Assembly: GCA_002317325.1 (NCBI GenBank)
Contig: DCJB01000100.1
Location: forward strand, 1-13,835
Direction of reading: 5' to 3'
Length of the DNA stretch: 13,835 bases
From: Bacteroidales bacterium UBA1711
Lineage (GTDB): Bacteria; Bacteroidota; Bacteroidia; Bacteroidales; P3
Shown: positions 5,929-13,531 of the stretch, one piece after another
Layout of the letters: every line of letters begins with the position of its first letter
Position numbering within the stretch: position 1 is the stretch's first letter
The notes under the pieces: model-generated
The model's database searches: none
What the model saw: the letters and a program-made list of their open reading frames with translations, nothing else
What the model was told of the DNA's origin: nothing
Position numbers and translations under genes: made by a program

Positions 5929-7698
5929 ATGATTAATCTCACAATAGATAACAAGCCGGTACAGGTTGAAGAAGGCACCACAATCCTCAAGGCTGCCCGC
6001 AAAGCCGGCATCCATATCCCCACGCTCTGCCACTACGAGCTAAAAGGTATGAAACTTGAAAACAGACCCGGCGGATGCCGCGTGTGTGTCGTCGAGGTCA
6101 AAGGCCGCCGCAATCTGGCACCCGCCTGCGCCACCGACTGCATGGAAGGCATGGAGGTCTTCACCCACTCGGCCCGCGTGGTGAACGCCCGCCGCACCGT
6201 GGTTGAACTCATTCTCTCCGACCACCCCGCCGACTGCCTCACCTGCGCAAAGAGCGGCGAGTGCGAGCTCCAGTCGCTCGCACAGTATCTCGGCATCCGC
6301 GACATTCCCTTCAAGGGCGAACAGTCGCACTACCGTGCCGACTTCTCCCCCTCAATCGTCCGCGATATGGACAAGTGCATCATGTGCCGCCGCTGCGAGA
6401 CAATGTGCAACAAGTTCCAGACAGTGGGCGCCCTGAGCGGAGTGAACCGCGGCTTCAAAGCCGTCGTGGCGCCCGCTTTTGAGCAGGACTTGCAGGATTC
6501 GCCCTGCACATTCTGCGGCCAGTGCGTGATGGCCTGCCCCGTCGGAGCGCTCACCGAGGTTGACCACACCCGTCAGGTTATCAACGCCATCAACGACCCG
6601 AAGAAAACCGTCGTCGTCCAGACCGCTCCCGCGGTCCGCGTCGCCCTGGGCGAGGAGTTCGGTATGCAGCCCGGCGAAATCGTCACCGGCAAGATGGCGG
6701 CTGCCCTCCGCCGCTTAGGCTTCGACTATGTGTTTGACACTGACTTTGCAGCCGACCTCACCATCATGGAGGAAGGCACCGAGCTGCTCGGCCGCATCAG
6801 CAAGGCCATGGCCGGCGACAAGTCTGTCCGTCTGCCCATCCTCACCTCCTGCTGCCCCGGCTGGGTCAACTTTTTCGAGCACAACTTCCCCGATATGCTT
6901 GATGTTCCTTCGACCGCCAAGTCGCCCCAGCAGATGTTCGGCGCCATCACCAAGAGCTACTGGGCCCAGAAGATGGGACTCAAGCGCGAGGACATTGTCT
7001 GCGTCTCCATCATGCCCTGCGTGGCCAAGAAGTACGAGTGCCAGCGCGACGAGTTCAAGGTTGACGGCAACCCCGATGTCGATTACTCGCTCACCACGCG
7101 CGAACTCGCCCGCTTCATCAAGCAGTACAACCTCAACCTGAAAGACCTGCCCGTCGAGGACTTCGACAGCCCGTTAGGCCAATCGACTGGTGCGGCTGTC
7201 ATCTTTGGCACCACCGGCGGCGTTATTGAGGCTGCCACCCGTACTGCCTACGAAGTGTTCACCGGCAAGAAGCTCGATAAGGTCGATTTCACCGAACTCC
7301 GCGGCATGGAAGGCATCCGTGACGCTCATGTGGATTTCAACGGCACCGACATCCACATCGGTATCGCCCACGGCCTGAGCAACGCGCGCCGTCTGCTCGA
7401 AATGGTCCGCAACGGCGAGGCCCAGTTCCACGCCATCGAGGTGATGGCCTGCCCCGGCGGCTGCGTTGGCGGCGCCGGCCAGCCCTACCACCACGGCAAC
7501 ACCGAGATAATACAGAAGAGAGCCGACGCCCTCTATCGGGAAGATGCCGGCAAACCCATCCGCAAGTCGCATGAGAACCCCGACATCCAGACGCTCTACA
7601 AGGAGTTCCTTGGCGAGCCTTGCGGCCATTTGAGCCACGAACTGCTCCACACCCACTATTTTGACAGAACCGACAAGGTTGTCATTGAAGGTAAATAA
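5929..7698 (+). CDS. hndD: Catalytic [FeFe]-hydrogenase subunit (HndD/HydA)
   Basis: A 589-residue cytoplasmic enzyme that interconverts 2H+ + 2e- and H2. Domains in order: a plant-type [2Fe-2S] domain (C34, C50, C53, C67); a His-Cys3 [4Fe-4S] site (H99, C103, C106, C112); two [4Fe-4S] ferredoxin motifs (C150/153/156/160 and C193/196/199/203); the H-cluster domain; and the small-subunit-like tail (about 525-578). The H-cluster motifs are canonical: TSCCPGW (306-312, C308 proton shuttle, C309 ligand), MPCVAKK (362-368, C364) and MACPGGCVGGAGQP (506-519, C508, C512). All residues needed for catalysis are present, in contrast to the altered sensory paralogue on the other strand. The H-cluster also needs the maturases HydE, HydF and HydG, which are not in this window. 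The gene lies after hndC and 29 bases before hndA and is probably on one transcript with them. Confidence 0.97.
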   Translation: MINLTIDNKPVQVEEGTTILKAARKAGIHIPTLCHYELKGMKLENRPGGCRVCVVEVKGRRNLAPACATDCMEGMEVFTHSARVVNARRTVVELILSDHPADCLTCAKSGECELQSLAQYLGIRDIPFKGEQSHYRADFSPSIVRDMDKCIMCRRCETMCNKFQTVGALSGVNRGFKAVVAPAFEQDLQDSPCTFCGQCVMACPVGALTEVDHTRQVINAINDPKKTVVVQTAPAVRVALGEEFGMQPGEIVTGKMAAALRRLGFDYVFDTDFAADLTIMEEGTELLGRISKAMAGDKSVRLPILTSCCPGWVNFFEHNFPDMLDVPSTAKSPQQMFGAITKSYWAQKMGLKREDIVCVSIMPCVAKKYECQRDEFKVDGNPDVDYSLTTRELARFIKQYNLNLKDLPVEDFDSPLGQSTGAAVIFGTTGGVIEAATRTAYEVFTGKKLDKVDFTELRGMEGIRDAHVDFNGTDIHIGIAHGLSNARRLLEMVRNGEAQFHAIEVMACPGGCVGGAGQPYHHGNTEIIQKRADALYREDAGKPIRKSHENPDIQTLYKEFLGEPCGHLSHELLHTHYFDRTDKVVIEGK

Positions 7699-7727
7699 TT
7701 AATTCGATACTTAATACAGAAATAACT

Positions 7728-8207
7728 ATGGCTATAATAAAATTGTCTGAAGACAAAGTGAGGGTTATCAAGGACATTTGTGCCTCCTTTGGCAACAAGT
7801 CCGGCGAGATTATCAATGTCCTCCACCAGGTGCAGGGCCGCTTCGGCTATCTCTCTGCCGAGGTGCAGGAAGAGGTGGCTCACGAGTTGAATATGTCTGT
7901 GGCCAAGGTCTATGGCATTGTGTCGTTCTACTCTTTCTTCACCATGCAGCCCAAGGGAGAACACCCCATTGACGTGTGCCTTGGCACTGCCTGCTATGTG
8001 CGTGGTGCGGAGAAGGTCCTGGACGCTTTCTCCCGTCAGCTGAATGTGAAGATAGGCGAGTGCACCCCTGATGGCAAGTTCTCGCTCAACACCCTCCGCT
8101 GCGTCGGAGCCTGCGGCCTCGCCCCCGTTGCCATGATTGGCGACAAGGTCTATGGCCGTCTCACCCCCGACATGATTCCCGGCATCATTGCTGAGTACAA
8201 CAACTAA
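7728..8207 (+). CDS. hndA: NuoE-like [2Fe-2S] subunit of the hydrogenase (HndA/HydC)
   Basis: A 159-residue thioredoxin-fold [2Fe-2S] protein of the NuoE family. An N-terminal helical part (about 1-75), with VLHQVQGRFGYLS and VYGIVSFYSFF, is followed by the cluster-binding domain with four Cys: CLGTACYVRG (C84, C89) and LRCVGACGLAP (C125, C129). The length and all ligands are normal for the family. NuoE-type subunits pass electrons between the flavin subunit and the hydrogenase subunit. The gene is last in the operon, immediately followed by an intrinsic terminator; in the Desulfovibrio hnd operon the corresponding gene is first, so the order is changed here. Confidence 0.95.
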   Translation: MAIIKLSEDKVRVIKDICASFGNKSGEIINVLHQVQGRFGYLSAEVQEEVAHELNMSVAKVYGIVSFYSFFTMQPKGEHPIDVCLGTACYVRGAEKVLDAFSRQLNVKIGECTPDGKFSLNTLRCVGACGLAPVAMIGDKVYGRLTPDMIPGIIAEYNN

Positions 8208-8229
8208 TTGCAGCCCATCTGCAATGCCC

Positions 8230-8264
8230 AAAATCCCCTGCCTGAGGGCGGGGGATTTTTTTTT
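8230..8264 (+). terminator. Strong intrinsic terminator of the hnd operon
   Basis: A 13-bp stem, AAAATCCCCTGCC (8230-8242) with GGCGGGGGATTTT (8247-8259; one T-G wobble), closes a TGAG tetraloop. Nine T in a row end at 8264. It lies 22 bases after the hndA stop codon. Confidence 0.92.
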
Positions 8265-8279
8265 GACCGACCGACAGGG

Positions 8280-8331
8280 GCTGCCTCGGCGCACCCTCCA
8301 TCCCGCCTCTTTCGGGCTGACTGGAGGCAGC
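8280..8331. repeat. Nested inverted repeat in the hndA-nitroreductase gap
   Basis: GCTGCCTC (8280-8287) pairs with GAGGCAGC (8324-8331). An alternative pairing, CCTCCA (8295-8300) with TGGAGG (8322-8327), overlaps the right arm, and CCCG/CGGG (8302-8305, 8313-8316) sits inside both. The rest of the 139-base gap (8265-8403) holds nothing else I can identify. It may serve as a 3' structure for the leftward nitroreductase transcript. Confidence 0.4.
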
Positions 8332-8403
8332 AGGGCGACACCAAGGCACCCGGTTGTCGCGGAAAGGGGCGATACCGGCGGTTGTATGGCAGCTTCGCAG
8401 CAG

Positions 8404-9039
8404 CTATATCAGCAGTTGGGCGGCGGGGATTTTGGGGACGTAGTGGATGCCCTCTTGTCGGTAGTAGGCGTGGCTTTGGTCGGGGGCGATGGGGGTGAGC
8501 TGGATTTTTTCGGCTCCTTTGCCTATGGCAAGCACCATCAGCGGGTCTAGCGGCAGACGGAGCGCCTCCTTGAGGGCGGTCCTGTCGAATGCCCCGATGG
8601 TCAGGCCGCTCAGACCCATTTCGACCGTCTTGAGCAGCATGCTCTGTATGGCGATGCCGAGGTCAATGTCGATGAGCCTTGTCTCTGCGGCTGTGCTGCA
8701 GATGATGATGAAGGCCTCGGGTTCGGTGCCGGGGAGGGGCAGGTGCAGCTGGGGCAGGGCGGCGCCCATGCGGATGAGCGGCAGCACGGCCTCGGCGCCG
8801 CTGTCGCGGGTGACGAGGCGGAAGCGCAGCGCCTGCTGGTTGCAGGCCGAGGGTGTCTTGCTGCACACCGCGGCAATGCGTTCCAGCTCTTCACGCTTCA
8901 CCACATAGTCCTTGTTATAGCCCCGGCAGCTGCGGTTGCGGAGCAGCAGTTCGTCGAGGGTGTGTCCCACCCGCTTCACCTTGGTGCGGCCCGTGCCGAA
9001 CACGGCCTCATAGCGTTTCTCTAAGTAGTTGTCGGCCAT
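8404..9039 (-). CDS. Nitroreductase-family FMN oxidoreductase
   Basis: A 211-residue protein of the nitroreductase superfamily, soluble and with no signal peptide. Family marks are LLLRNRSCRGYNKDYV (31-46) for FMN phosphate binding, TPSACNQQALRFRLV (62-76) in the second FMN-contact region, IDLGIAIQSMLLKTVEMGLSG (about 125-145), and the C-terminal VLAIGKGAEK (169-178). Members use NAD(P)H to reduce quinones, nitro compounds, flavins or other acceptors; the substrate here cannot be told. The gene begins 8 bases after the stop of the upstream binding-protein gene, so the two are probably translated from one mRNA. The pairing of a nitroreductase with a binding lipoprotein is unexplained. Confidence 0.87.
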   Translation of the reverse strand: MADNYLEKRYEAVFGTGRTKVKRVGHTLDELLLRNRSCRGYNKDYVVKREELERIAAVCSKTPSACNQQALRFRLVTRDSGAEAVLPLIRMGAALPQLHLPLPGTEPEAFIIICSTAAETRLIDIDLGIAIQSMLLKTVEMGLSGLTIGAFDRTALKEALRLPLDPLMVLAIGKGAEKIQLTPIAPDQSHAYYRQEGIHYVPKIPAAQLLI

Positions 9040-9047
9040 AGGAGCGG

Positions 9048-9884
9048 TTATTTGGCTTTAGAAAAGCAGCAGGTCTTGCAGAGGTAGTAGGGGAAGGAGA
9101 AGAGGACTTCGTCGGTGCGGTCGGGGGTGACAAAGAGGTTGGCGCAGGCCATGTCGGCCTGTTTGTTCTTCAGCACCCCGATGATGTCGTCGAAGTAGTA
9201 GCCGCTGAAGTGGACGGGGCGGCCGATGTAGAGGCTGAACCGCAGTGCCAGTTCCACTTCCAACCCGGTCCACACGCCGTTGCGGAAGAAGGAGAAGGGG
9301 GCGTTGTCGGTGAGAGTGGCCACTTCTACGGGGTGTCCCTTGAGGTGTTCGAGGCCGGCAATCTGGGGCATGGCCACCGTATCGACCCTCGGGCTGCACC
9401 AACGGGCAAACATACTGTCAAGCAGTCCGCTGCTCTTCATCTGCATGAGGAACTCGTCGAACTGCTTGCAGAGTTTCTCGTCCTTTTTGTTGAAGGCGGC
9501 GGCCACGTCGAAGCCGCCGGGGAGGTTGAAATCGACGGCCAAGCCGTTGGCGGTCATGTCGAGGGTCATGAGCACCACGGTGTCGGTCACGCCGCAGTCG
9601 GTGACGCCCTGCCGCACCGCCTCGATGAGTTCGGTGGGGGTCTTGTAGCGGACAATCTCAATGTTGGGGAAGTTGTTGGTGTCGCTCAACAGCACATCGC
9701 TGGTGCTGCTGGAGATAACGGACACGCTGTGTCCGTCGAGGTCTTCGAGGGTTCTGTAGCCGGCGACGGTTTCGGGTTCTGCGGGTTTCGGAGCGCAGCC
9801 TCGAAACAGAAGCCCGGCAATGAAAAGGGTGCAAAATGAGACAGCCCAAGTAGAGAGAAAATTGCGTAATTTATTGTGGTTCAT
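9048..9884 (-). CDS. Substrate-binding (SBP family 3-like) lipoprotein with permuted halves
   Basis: A 278-residue exported protein. The N-terminus has a hydrophobic segment (about 12-27) ending FRGC with C30, a non-ideal lipobox, so it is a probable lipoprotein. Compared with amino-acid binding proteins such as GlnH, the order of the halves is swapped. Residues 44-165 (LEDLDGHSVSVISSSTSD..., GVTDCGVTD, ...LLDSMFARW) match the usual second half. Residues 184-278 (PVEVATLTDNAPFSFF, FVTPDRTDEVLFSFPYY) match the usual first half. The ligand-contact Arg of the TPDR motif (R256) and the Asp of the second half (D101) are both kept, which argues for a working fold. It is probably periplasmic and anchored to a membrane. 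No permease or ATPase gene is adjacent, so it may serve as a sensor or work with a distant transporter. The ligand is unknown. Confidence 0.85.
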   Translation of the reverse strand: MNHNKLRNFLSTWAVSFCTLFIAGLLFRGCAPKPAEPETVAGYRTLEDLDGHSVSVISSSTSDVLLSDTNNFPNIEIVRYKTPTELIEAVRQGVTDCGVTDTVVLMTLDMTANGLAVDFNLPGGFDVAAAFNKKDEKLCKQFDEFLMQMKSSGLLDSMFARWCSPRVDTVAMPQIAGLEHLKGHPVEVATLTDNAPFSFFRNGVWTGLEVELALRFSLYIGRPVHFSGYYFDDIIGVLKNKQADMACANLFVTPDRTDEVLFSFPYYLCKTCCFSKAK

Positions 9885-10311
9885 GATTGTTTATTGTTGC
9901 AGCGAATGCCTTTCGCCTTCACAAAGATACGCCTTTTTTCTCAGTCGGTGAAAAAAAAGTGCGAAGGCTTGCGGGGAGAGCATTGACGTGGGTATGGGGG
10001 CCGGTCGGAGCGTTGCGATGGCTTATAGGCGGCGGATTGTCGTTGGCTGCAATAGGTTGGAGCGGCGGGATTGCGCTTTTTGCAGGCAGGGCTGCAATTT
10101 TTTCCGCCTTTCGCCGTTTATATATTGTTCCAGAGTCGGGATTGAGGAACGCCGAAGCGGCGGCAGTGTGCCCGGACCAACCTCTCCGCCCCCGCCGGCG
10201 GCATCCCACAGTGGTGGGTTTCACCAGCATGTCCCGCCCCTTGGAGCAGCGAGGGGAGCGATGAGCCTCCCCCCTTGAGACGGAATCTATTAATCAAAAC
10301 ACATAATGCTT
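9885..10311. other. Divergent intergenic region before the porin gene
   Basis: About 425 bases. Besides the leftward promoter (9922-9954) I see no gene that I can support: frames on both strands are open for about 100-125 codons but have no family similarity, and one starts within the leader. A weak TATATTGT (10121-10128) could be a -7 element for the porin, giving a leader of about 180 bases. Small hairpins occur at 10205-10218 (CCCAC/GTGGG) and 10253-10272 (GGGGAG/CTCCCC). Confidence 0.6.
9922..9954 (-). promoter_or_regulatory. Bacteroidetes-type promoter of the binding-protein/nitroreductase operon
   Basis: On the minus strand TATCTTTG (9929-9922) is an exact TAnnTTTG -7 element. A T-run (9958-9951) ending TTTTC lies about 21 bases upstream in place of a TTTG -33 element. 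The leader would be about 30 bases. Confidence 0.65.
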
Positions 10312-11610
10312 ATGAAACGTACAGTATTTTTTTTCCTTCTCTTGCTTGCCAGCCTCGGCTCGCAGACCAACGCCCAGGCCGTCACCCGAGTCCGAGACAC
10401 GGTGGGCGACGACCCCAGCCGCTACACTGAGGAACTCGGCTATTTCCGCAAGGCGCATTCCGACTTGGGCGACCCCCGGTTCATGTTCACCGACCAGTCC
10501 GGCAACTTCACTTTCGGCTTGGGCGGAACTTTCTCTACGATTGGCTATTTCGACTTCTTGGGCGCGGTGGATGGCGCGGACTTCCTGCCGTCCAATATCG
10601 CCATTCCCACCGACTACTCCAACCAGTATGGACTCACGGCGCGAGGCTCTAACCTGAGCGTCAAGGCCAAGGGCTTCATCGGGAAGAACAAGCTCTTGGG
10701 CTTTATGCGGCTGAAGCCCTATATGCACGGCACCAATCTCTCGGTGAAGATGGACCAGGTCTATCTCTCGTTCAACGGCATAACGGTTGGTCAGACCTAC
10801 TCGTTCTTCATGGACTTGGAAGCCGGCCCGATGACCATCGACCTTCAGGGTCCCAACTCGCAGGTGTGCAAGACACACCCTCTGATAGGCTACACCCGCT
10901 ATTTCGGCGACCGCCTGATGGTGGGCGCCGCCTTGGAGGAGTCGTTCCTGGCGTTCTCGTCCGACAAGTTCGGTCAGTATGGCATAAAGAACACCTACCG
11001 ATCCATTCCCGATGTGGCCGCAAGGGTGAAATACAAGGGCGGCGAGGGGCACGTGCAGCTGGCCGCCATCTTCACCGACAACGCCTACTGGTGCGACAGC
11101 ACCTTTGCGGTGGCCGCCTCCGGCATTAACCGCCACGCCCTTGGCTACGGCTTTTCGCTGAGCGGAAACTACAATCCTTTTCGTCATGTGGGCTTCTCGG
11201 GCCAGTTTGCCTGTGGCAAGGGCATTGCCAACTACATTCAGGACTTCGACGGGCTGGACCTTGAGCTGACTGCCGACAGGCAGCGGATAGACGGCTATGT
11301 GAAGCTCCGCTCCCGCTGGGCACTCGGCGGCTTCCTCTCGACCAACATCAACTGGTCCGAAAGGCTGCTCTCAAACCTGATTTACGGCATTTCGTATGTC
11401 CCGCCGGCGGCCGGCAAGATTGAAATGAACGACCAGCGCCTGCGTTTGACCACATACGGCGTGGTCAACCTCTTTTGGCGTATCGACCCCTACGCCCGGG
11501 TGGGCGTGGAGTATGTGTTCGGCTACAAGCAGGTGGAGGCGGAACGGATAGGCGACCCGACGACGGGCTTTGCCAACCGGCTGAATGCCTCTTTCATCTA
11601 CCAGTTCTGA
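10312..11610 (+). CDS. DcaP-like outer-membrane porin
   Basis: A 432-residue outer-membrane protein. The signal peptide MKRTVFFFLLLLASLGSQ, ending TNAQA at about residue 23, directs Sec export. The start chosen is ATG 10312; ATG 10306 would add two residues and is equally possible. The mature protein has a long run of alternating beta-strand segments and ends with the aromatic NASFIYQF typical of barrel proteins. Segments such as FTFGLGGTFSTIGYFDF, LSFNGITVGQTYSFFMDLEAGP and a Tyr/Arg-rich last strand match DcaP-family porins of Bacteroidetes. DcaP of Acinetobacter is a trimeric porin for small anionic solutes; the substrate of this one is unknown. It is transcribed alone, divergently from the binding-lipoprotein gene, and is followed by a strong hairpin. 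Confidence 0.8.
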   Translation: MKRTVFFFLLLLASLGSQTNAQAVTRVRDTVGDDPSRYTEELGYFRKAHSDLGDPRFMFTDQSGNFTFGLGGTFSTIGYFDFLGAVDGADFLPSNIAIPTDYSNQYGLTARGSNLSVKAKGFIGKNKLLGFMRLKPYMHGTNLSVKMDQVYLSFNGITVGQTYSFFMDLEAGPMTIDLQGPNSQVCKTHPLIGYTRYFGDRLMVGAALEESFLAFSSDKFGQYGIKNTYRSIPDVAARVKYKGGEGHVQLAAIFTDNAYWCDSTFAVAASGINRHALGYGFSLSGNYNPFRHVGFSGQFACGKGIANYIQDFDGLDLELTADRQRIDGYVKLRSRWALGGFLSTNINWSERLLSNLIYGISYVPPAAGKIEMNDQRLRLTTYGVVNLFWRIDPYARVGVEYVFGYKQVEAERIGDPTTGFANRLNASFIYQF

Positions 11611-11651
11611 CGGCTGTGGGCGGCTGCTTCGGCTGCCCTGCTCCGATATAT

Positions 11652-11696
11652 AAGCGAGAAGTCCCCCGTGCTGCTGGCACGGGGGGCTTCTCGCTT
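11652..11696. terminator. Long hairpin between convergent genes
   Basis: AAGCGAGAAGTCCCCCGTGC (11652-11671) pairs with 11677-11696 over 20 bp (one T-G wobble) around a 5-base loop. It lies 41 bases after the porin stop and 43 bases before the stop of the convergent barrel gene. Neither side has a T-run, so it may be a bidirectional 3'-end stabiliser or a terminator of unusual type rather than a classical intrinsic one. Confidence 0.7.
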
Positions 11697-11739
11697 GTCG
11701 GGGACGGGCGGCGCTGCCTCTTGGCGGCTTCGGGAGGGG

Positions 11740-12591
11740 TTAGAAGGTGAAGCTGAAGCCGACGCGCACCCAGTTGCGGTTGGTGAGCAGCGGGGTGCCG
11801 GTGATGCCGAATCCCATATAGTCCGATGTGGTGGTGCTGGTGGTGGTGGTGCGGCGCGACACGCGGCGGGTGCCTTCCTCAAAGGTGTCGAACTCGTCAA
11901 CCACGGTTGTTTCCTTCTCAATGGTGCGGTCGAAGGCGAACGCTAAGAAGTCGAGATACAGCTCCACGTGGCAGTGGGGCGACAGCTGCCACGTCATGCC
12001 GGGCACCAGTTTGGCGCCAAAGGCGTTGGAGGTGTGTTCCACGTCGTAGGAGGTGTCGATGGTGTTGTGCATATCGCGGTAGTACCAGTCCACGGTGTCG
12101 CGGCGGTGGGGTTTGAATGCGGCGGCATAGTAGCCGTTGAGTTCGAGGAAGAGGGCCACGTCGCCGAACTGAATGCACTCGAAGCGCACGTAGGGCGCCA
12201 CCGAGTAGCTCTTCATGGTTTGGTGGTATTTGCCCACAAAGCGGTTGGTGTAGAGGTTGGTGTCGAAAGCTTGGTTTTGCTTGGCGTAATCGTAAACGGT
12301 CATGTTGCCATCGACCTGACCCCAAGAGAAGCTGCCCGAGATACCGAACTGGAGGCGGCGCACCTGGTAGCCGAACTTCAGTCCGCCGGTGAGGTTGATG
12401 GGTATGGGGTTGCTGTAGGCGGCGGTGGTGTCGAAGACGGTGTTGAGGGAGTCGAAAGTGTGGTGTTCCAGTGCCCAACTGCCGCCAGCCTTGGTGTAGG
12501 AGCCGCCGAGGTGGGCGCTCACCACGAACTGTGAGCGGGCGGAGCCGGCCAGCGCGACTACGGCTGAGAGAATGGTGAGGAATTTCTTCAT
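11740..12591 (-). CDS. Outer-membrane beta-barrel protein, paralogue 2 of 2
   Basis: A 283-residue protein with signal peptide MKKFLTILSAVVALAGSARS, cut before Q21. The body has alternating strand-like segments and ends NWVRVGFSFTF, a typical barrel C-terminus with terminal Phe. It is clearly related to the upstream neighbour: SVAPYVRFECIQFGDVALFLEL (about 129-151) and GTPLLT..NWVRVGF (265-279) have close counterparts there. It fits the OmpA/OprF-like small barrels common in Bacteroidetes (outer membrane protein beta-barrel domain), with no ligand or partner known. A Thr-rich stretch (248-255) encoded by a trinucleotide tract sits before the last two strands, probably in a surface loop. The gene starts 13 bases after the stop of its paralogue and should share its promoter. 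Confidence 0.82.
   Translation of the reverse strand: MKKFLTILSAVVALAGSARSQFVVSAHLGGSYTKAGGSWALEHHTFDSLNTVFDTTAAYSNPIPINLTGGLKFGYQVRRLQFGISGSFSWGQVDGNMTVYDYAKQNQAFDTNLYTNRFVGKYHQTMKSYSVAPYVRFECIQFGDVALFLELNGYYAAAFKPHRRDTVDWYYRDMHNTIDTSYDVEHTSNAFGAKLVPGMTWQLSPHCHVELYLDFLAFAFDRTIEKETTVVDEFDTFEEGTRRVSRRTTTTSTTTSDYMGFGITGTPLLTNRNWVRVGFSFTF
11828..11851 (-). repeat. In-frame trinucleotide tract encoding a Thr-rich loop
   Basis: Eight units on the plus strand read GTG x3, CTG, GTG x4 (24 bases). In the gene frame they encode mostly Thr with one Ser. Because the unit is a codon, slippage would change loop length without breaking the frame. Confidence 0.6.
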
Positions 12592-12604
12592 GGTTTGGGC
12601 GGGC

Positions 12605-13450
12605 TTAGAAGGTGAAGTTGAATCCGACGCGCACCCAGTTGTGCTCGTTGAGCTTGGTCAGCAGCGGGGTGCCTGTGAGACCGCCGCCAATGATGGTCTC
12701 GGTGGTTTCCTCGTCGTGCACGTCCTGCGTGCGGTAGCCGGTGAACTCGGAGCTGGTGTAGAGTGGCTGGAAGTAGTAGGTGCGGGCCATGGTCTTGATG
12801 GACGAGTAGGTGAAGGAGAGGAAGTCGAAGTAGAGGTCCACGCCGCAGTGCTTGCTAATCTGCCAGCTGAGGCCTGGGGTGAGCCTTGCGCCGAGGCTGG
12901 TGGAGTGCTTGAGCTGGGTGAACGAGGTGTCGGCCGTGCGCAGGGCGGCCTGGTTGAGCGACACGTCGAGGTGGGACGTGACCGAGGGGTCGTTCACCTT
13001 GGTGTAGAAACCCGAGAGTTCGAGGAAGAGGGCTATGTCGCCGGCCTGTATGACTTCGGCCCGGAAGTAGGGGGCGATGGTGAAGGAGGTGGTGGTGCGA
13101 TTCATGTTGCCCTTGATGGCTACCGTGCCGAATTTGGAGAGGGCCGAGTAGTTTGGGACGAGAGTGGAGTCGATGGGCAAGTTGGACTCGTTGGTGGAGC
13201 TGTAGCTGCCTGAAACGCCCAACTGGAACCGTTTGTAGCGGTAGCCCACCTTCAGGCCGGCGGTCCACGATGTCTGCTTCGGGAGGTCGTTCTTCAGCGT
13301 GTAGGAGGTATCTTTCTGAATAGAAATTCTCGTGGTCTGCGAGAGGGTGCCGGAGGTGACGCTTCCGCCTCCATTGGCGCTAATGAACAACTGGGCGTTG
13401 GCGGCAAACACGAAGCCAACCAGAGCGAAGGTGAGGAGTATCTTTTTCAT
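12605..13450 (-). CDS. Outer-membrane beta-barrel protein, paralogue 1 of 2
   Basis: A 281-residue protein with signal peptide MKKILLTFALVGFVFAANAQ, cut after NAQ or before Q20. It is a barrel of strand-like segments ending NWVRVGFNFTF. Conserved blocks shared with the downstream gene are TIAPYFRAEVIQAGDIALFL (about 124-143), the SLGARLTPGLSWQISKHCGVD region (about 185-205) and GTPLLT (260-265). Each protein has one Cys in the matching HC position (C202 here, C207 in the other). The shared blocks and adjacent position show a tandem gene duplication followed by divergence, mainly in the loops. The gene is first in a two-gene unit and is preceded by a canonical promoter and a long inverted repeat. 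Function beyond outer-membrane location is unknown. Confidence 0.83.
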   Translation of the reverse strand: MKKILLTFALVGFVFAANAQLFISANGGGSVTSGTLSQTTRISIQKDTSYTLKNDLPKQTSWTAGLKVGYRYKRFQLGVSGSYSSTNESNLPIDSTLVPNYSALSKFGTVAIKGNMNRTTTSFTIAPYFRAEVIQAGDIALFLELSGFYTKVNDPSVTSHLDVSLNQAALRTADTSFTQLKHSTSLGARLTPGLSWQISKHCGVDLYFDFLSFTYSSIKTMARTYYFQPLYTSSEFTGYRTQDVHDEETTETIIGGGLTGTPLLTKLNEHNWVRVGFNFTF

Positions 13451-13481
13451 TAAAAACGGATTATAATGTCAACCATAACAA

Positions 13482-13531
13482 CTTTGCACGTTCTCTTTGC
13501 CTTTTTGTGCAAAGAGTTTGAACGTGCAAAG
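13482..13531 (-). repeat. Long inverted repeat overlapping the -7 element
   Basis: CTTTGCACGTT (13482-13492) plus CTCTTTGC (13493-13500) pairs with GCAAAGAG (13509-13516) plus AACGTGCAAAG (13521-13531): 19 paired bases, an 8-base loop and a 4-base bulge (13517-13520). The right arm covers most of the TATCTTTG -7 box (13534-13527), and the left arm lies in the leader. It may be an operator or a 5'-leader structure. Confidence 0.8.

Noticed and set aside
9887..10264. Open frame on the plus strand, about 125 codons, with hydrophobic segments
   Set aside because: It starts right at the leftward gene and overlaps its promoter, has no ribosome site, and its Gly/Ala/Trp stretches do not form a convincing membrane protein. 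An overlapping frame on the minus strand is equally open.
10294..11187. Minus-strand open frame of nearly 300 codons opposite the porin gene
   Set aside because: Antisense to a clear signal-peptide barrel protein; composition is Val/Ala/Glu/His-rich with no recognisable domain.
12572..13213. Plus-strand open frame of about 210 codons opposite the barrel protein
   Set aside because: Antisense to a gene with signal peptide and barrel C-terminus; its Gly/Glu/Val repeats are a shadow of codon use.
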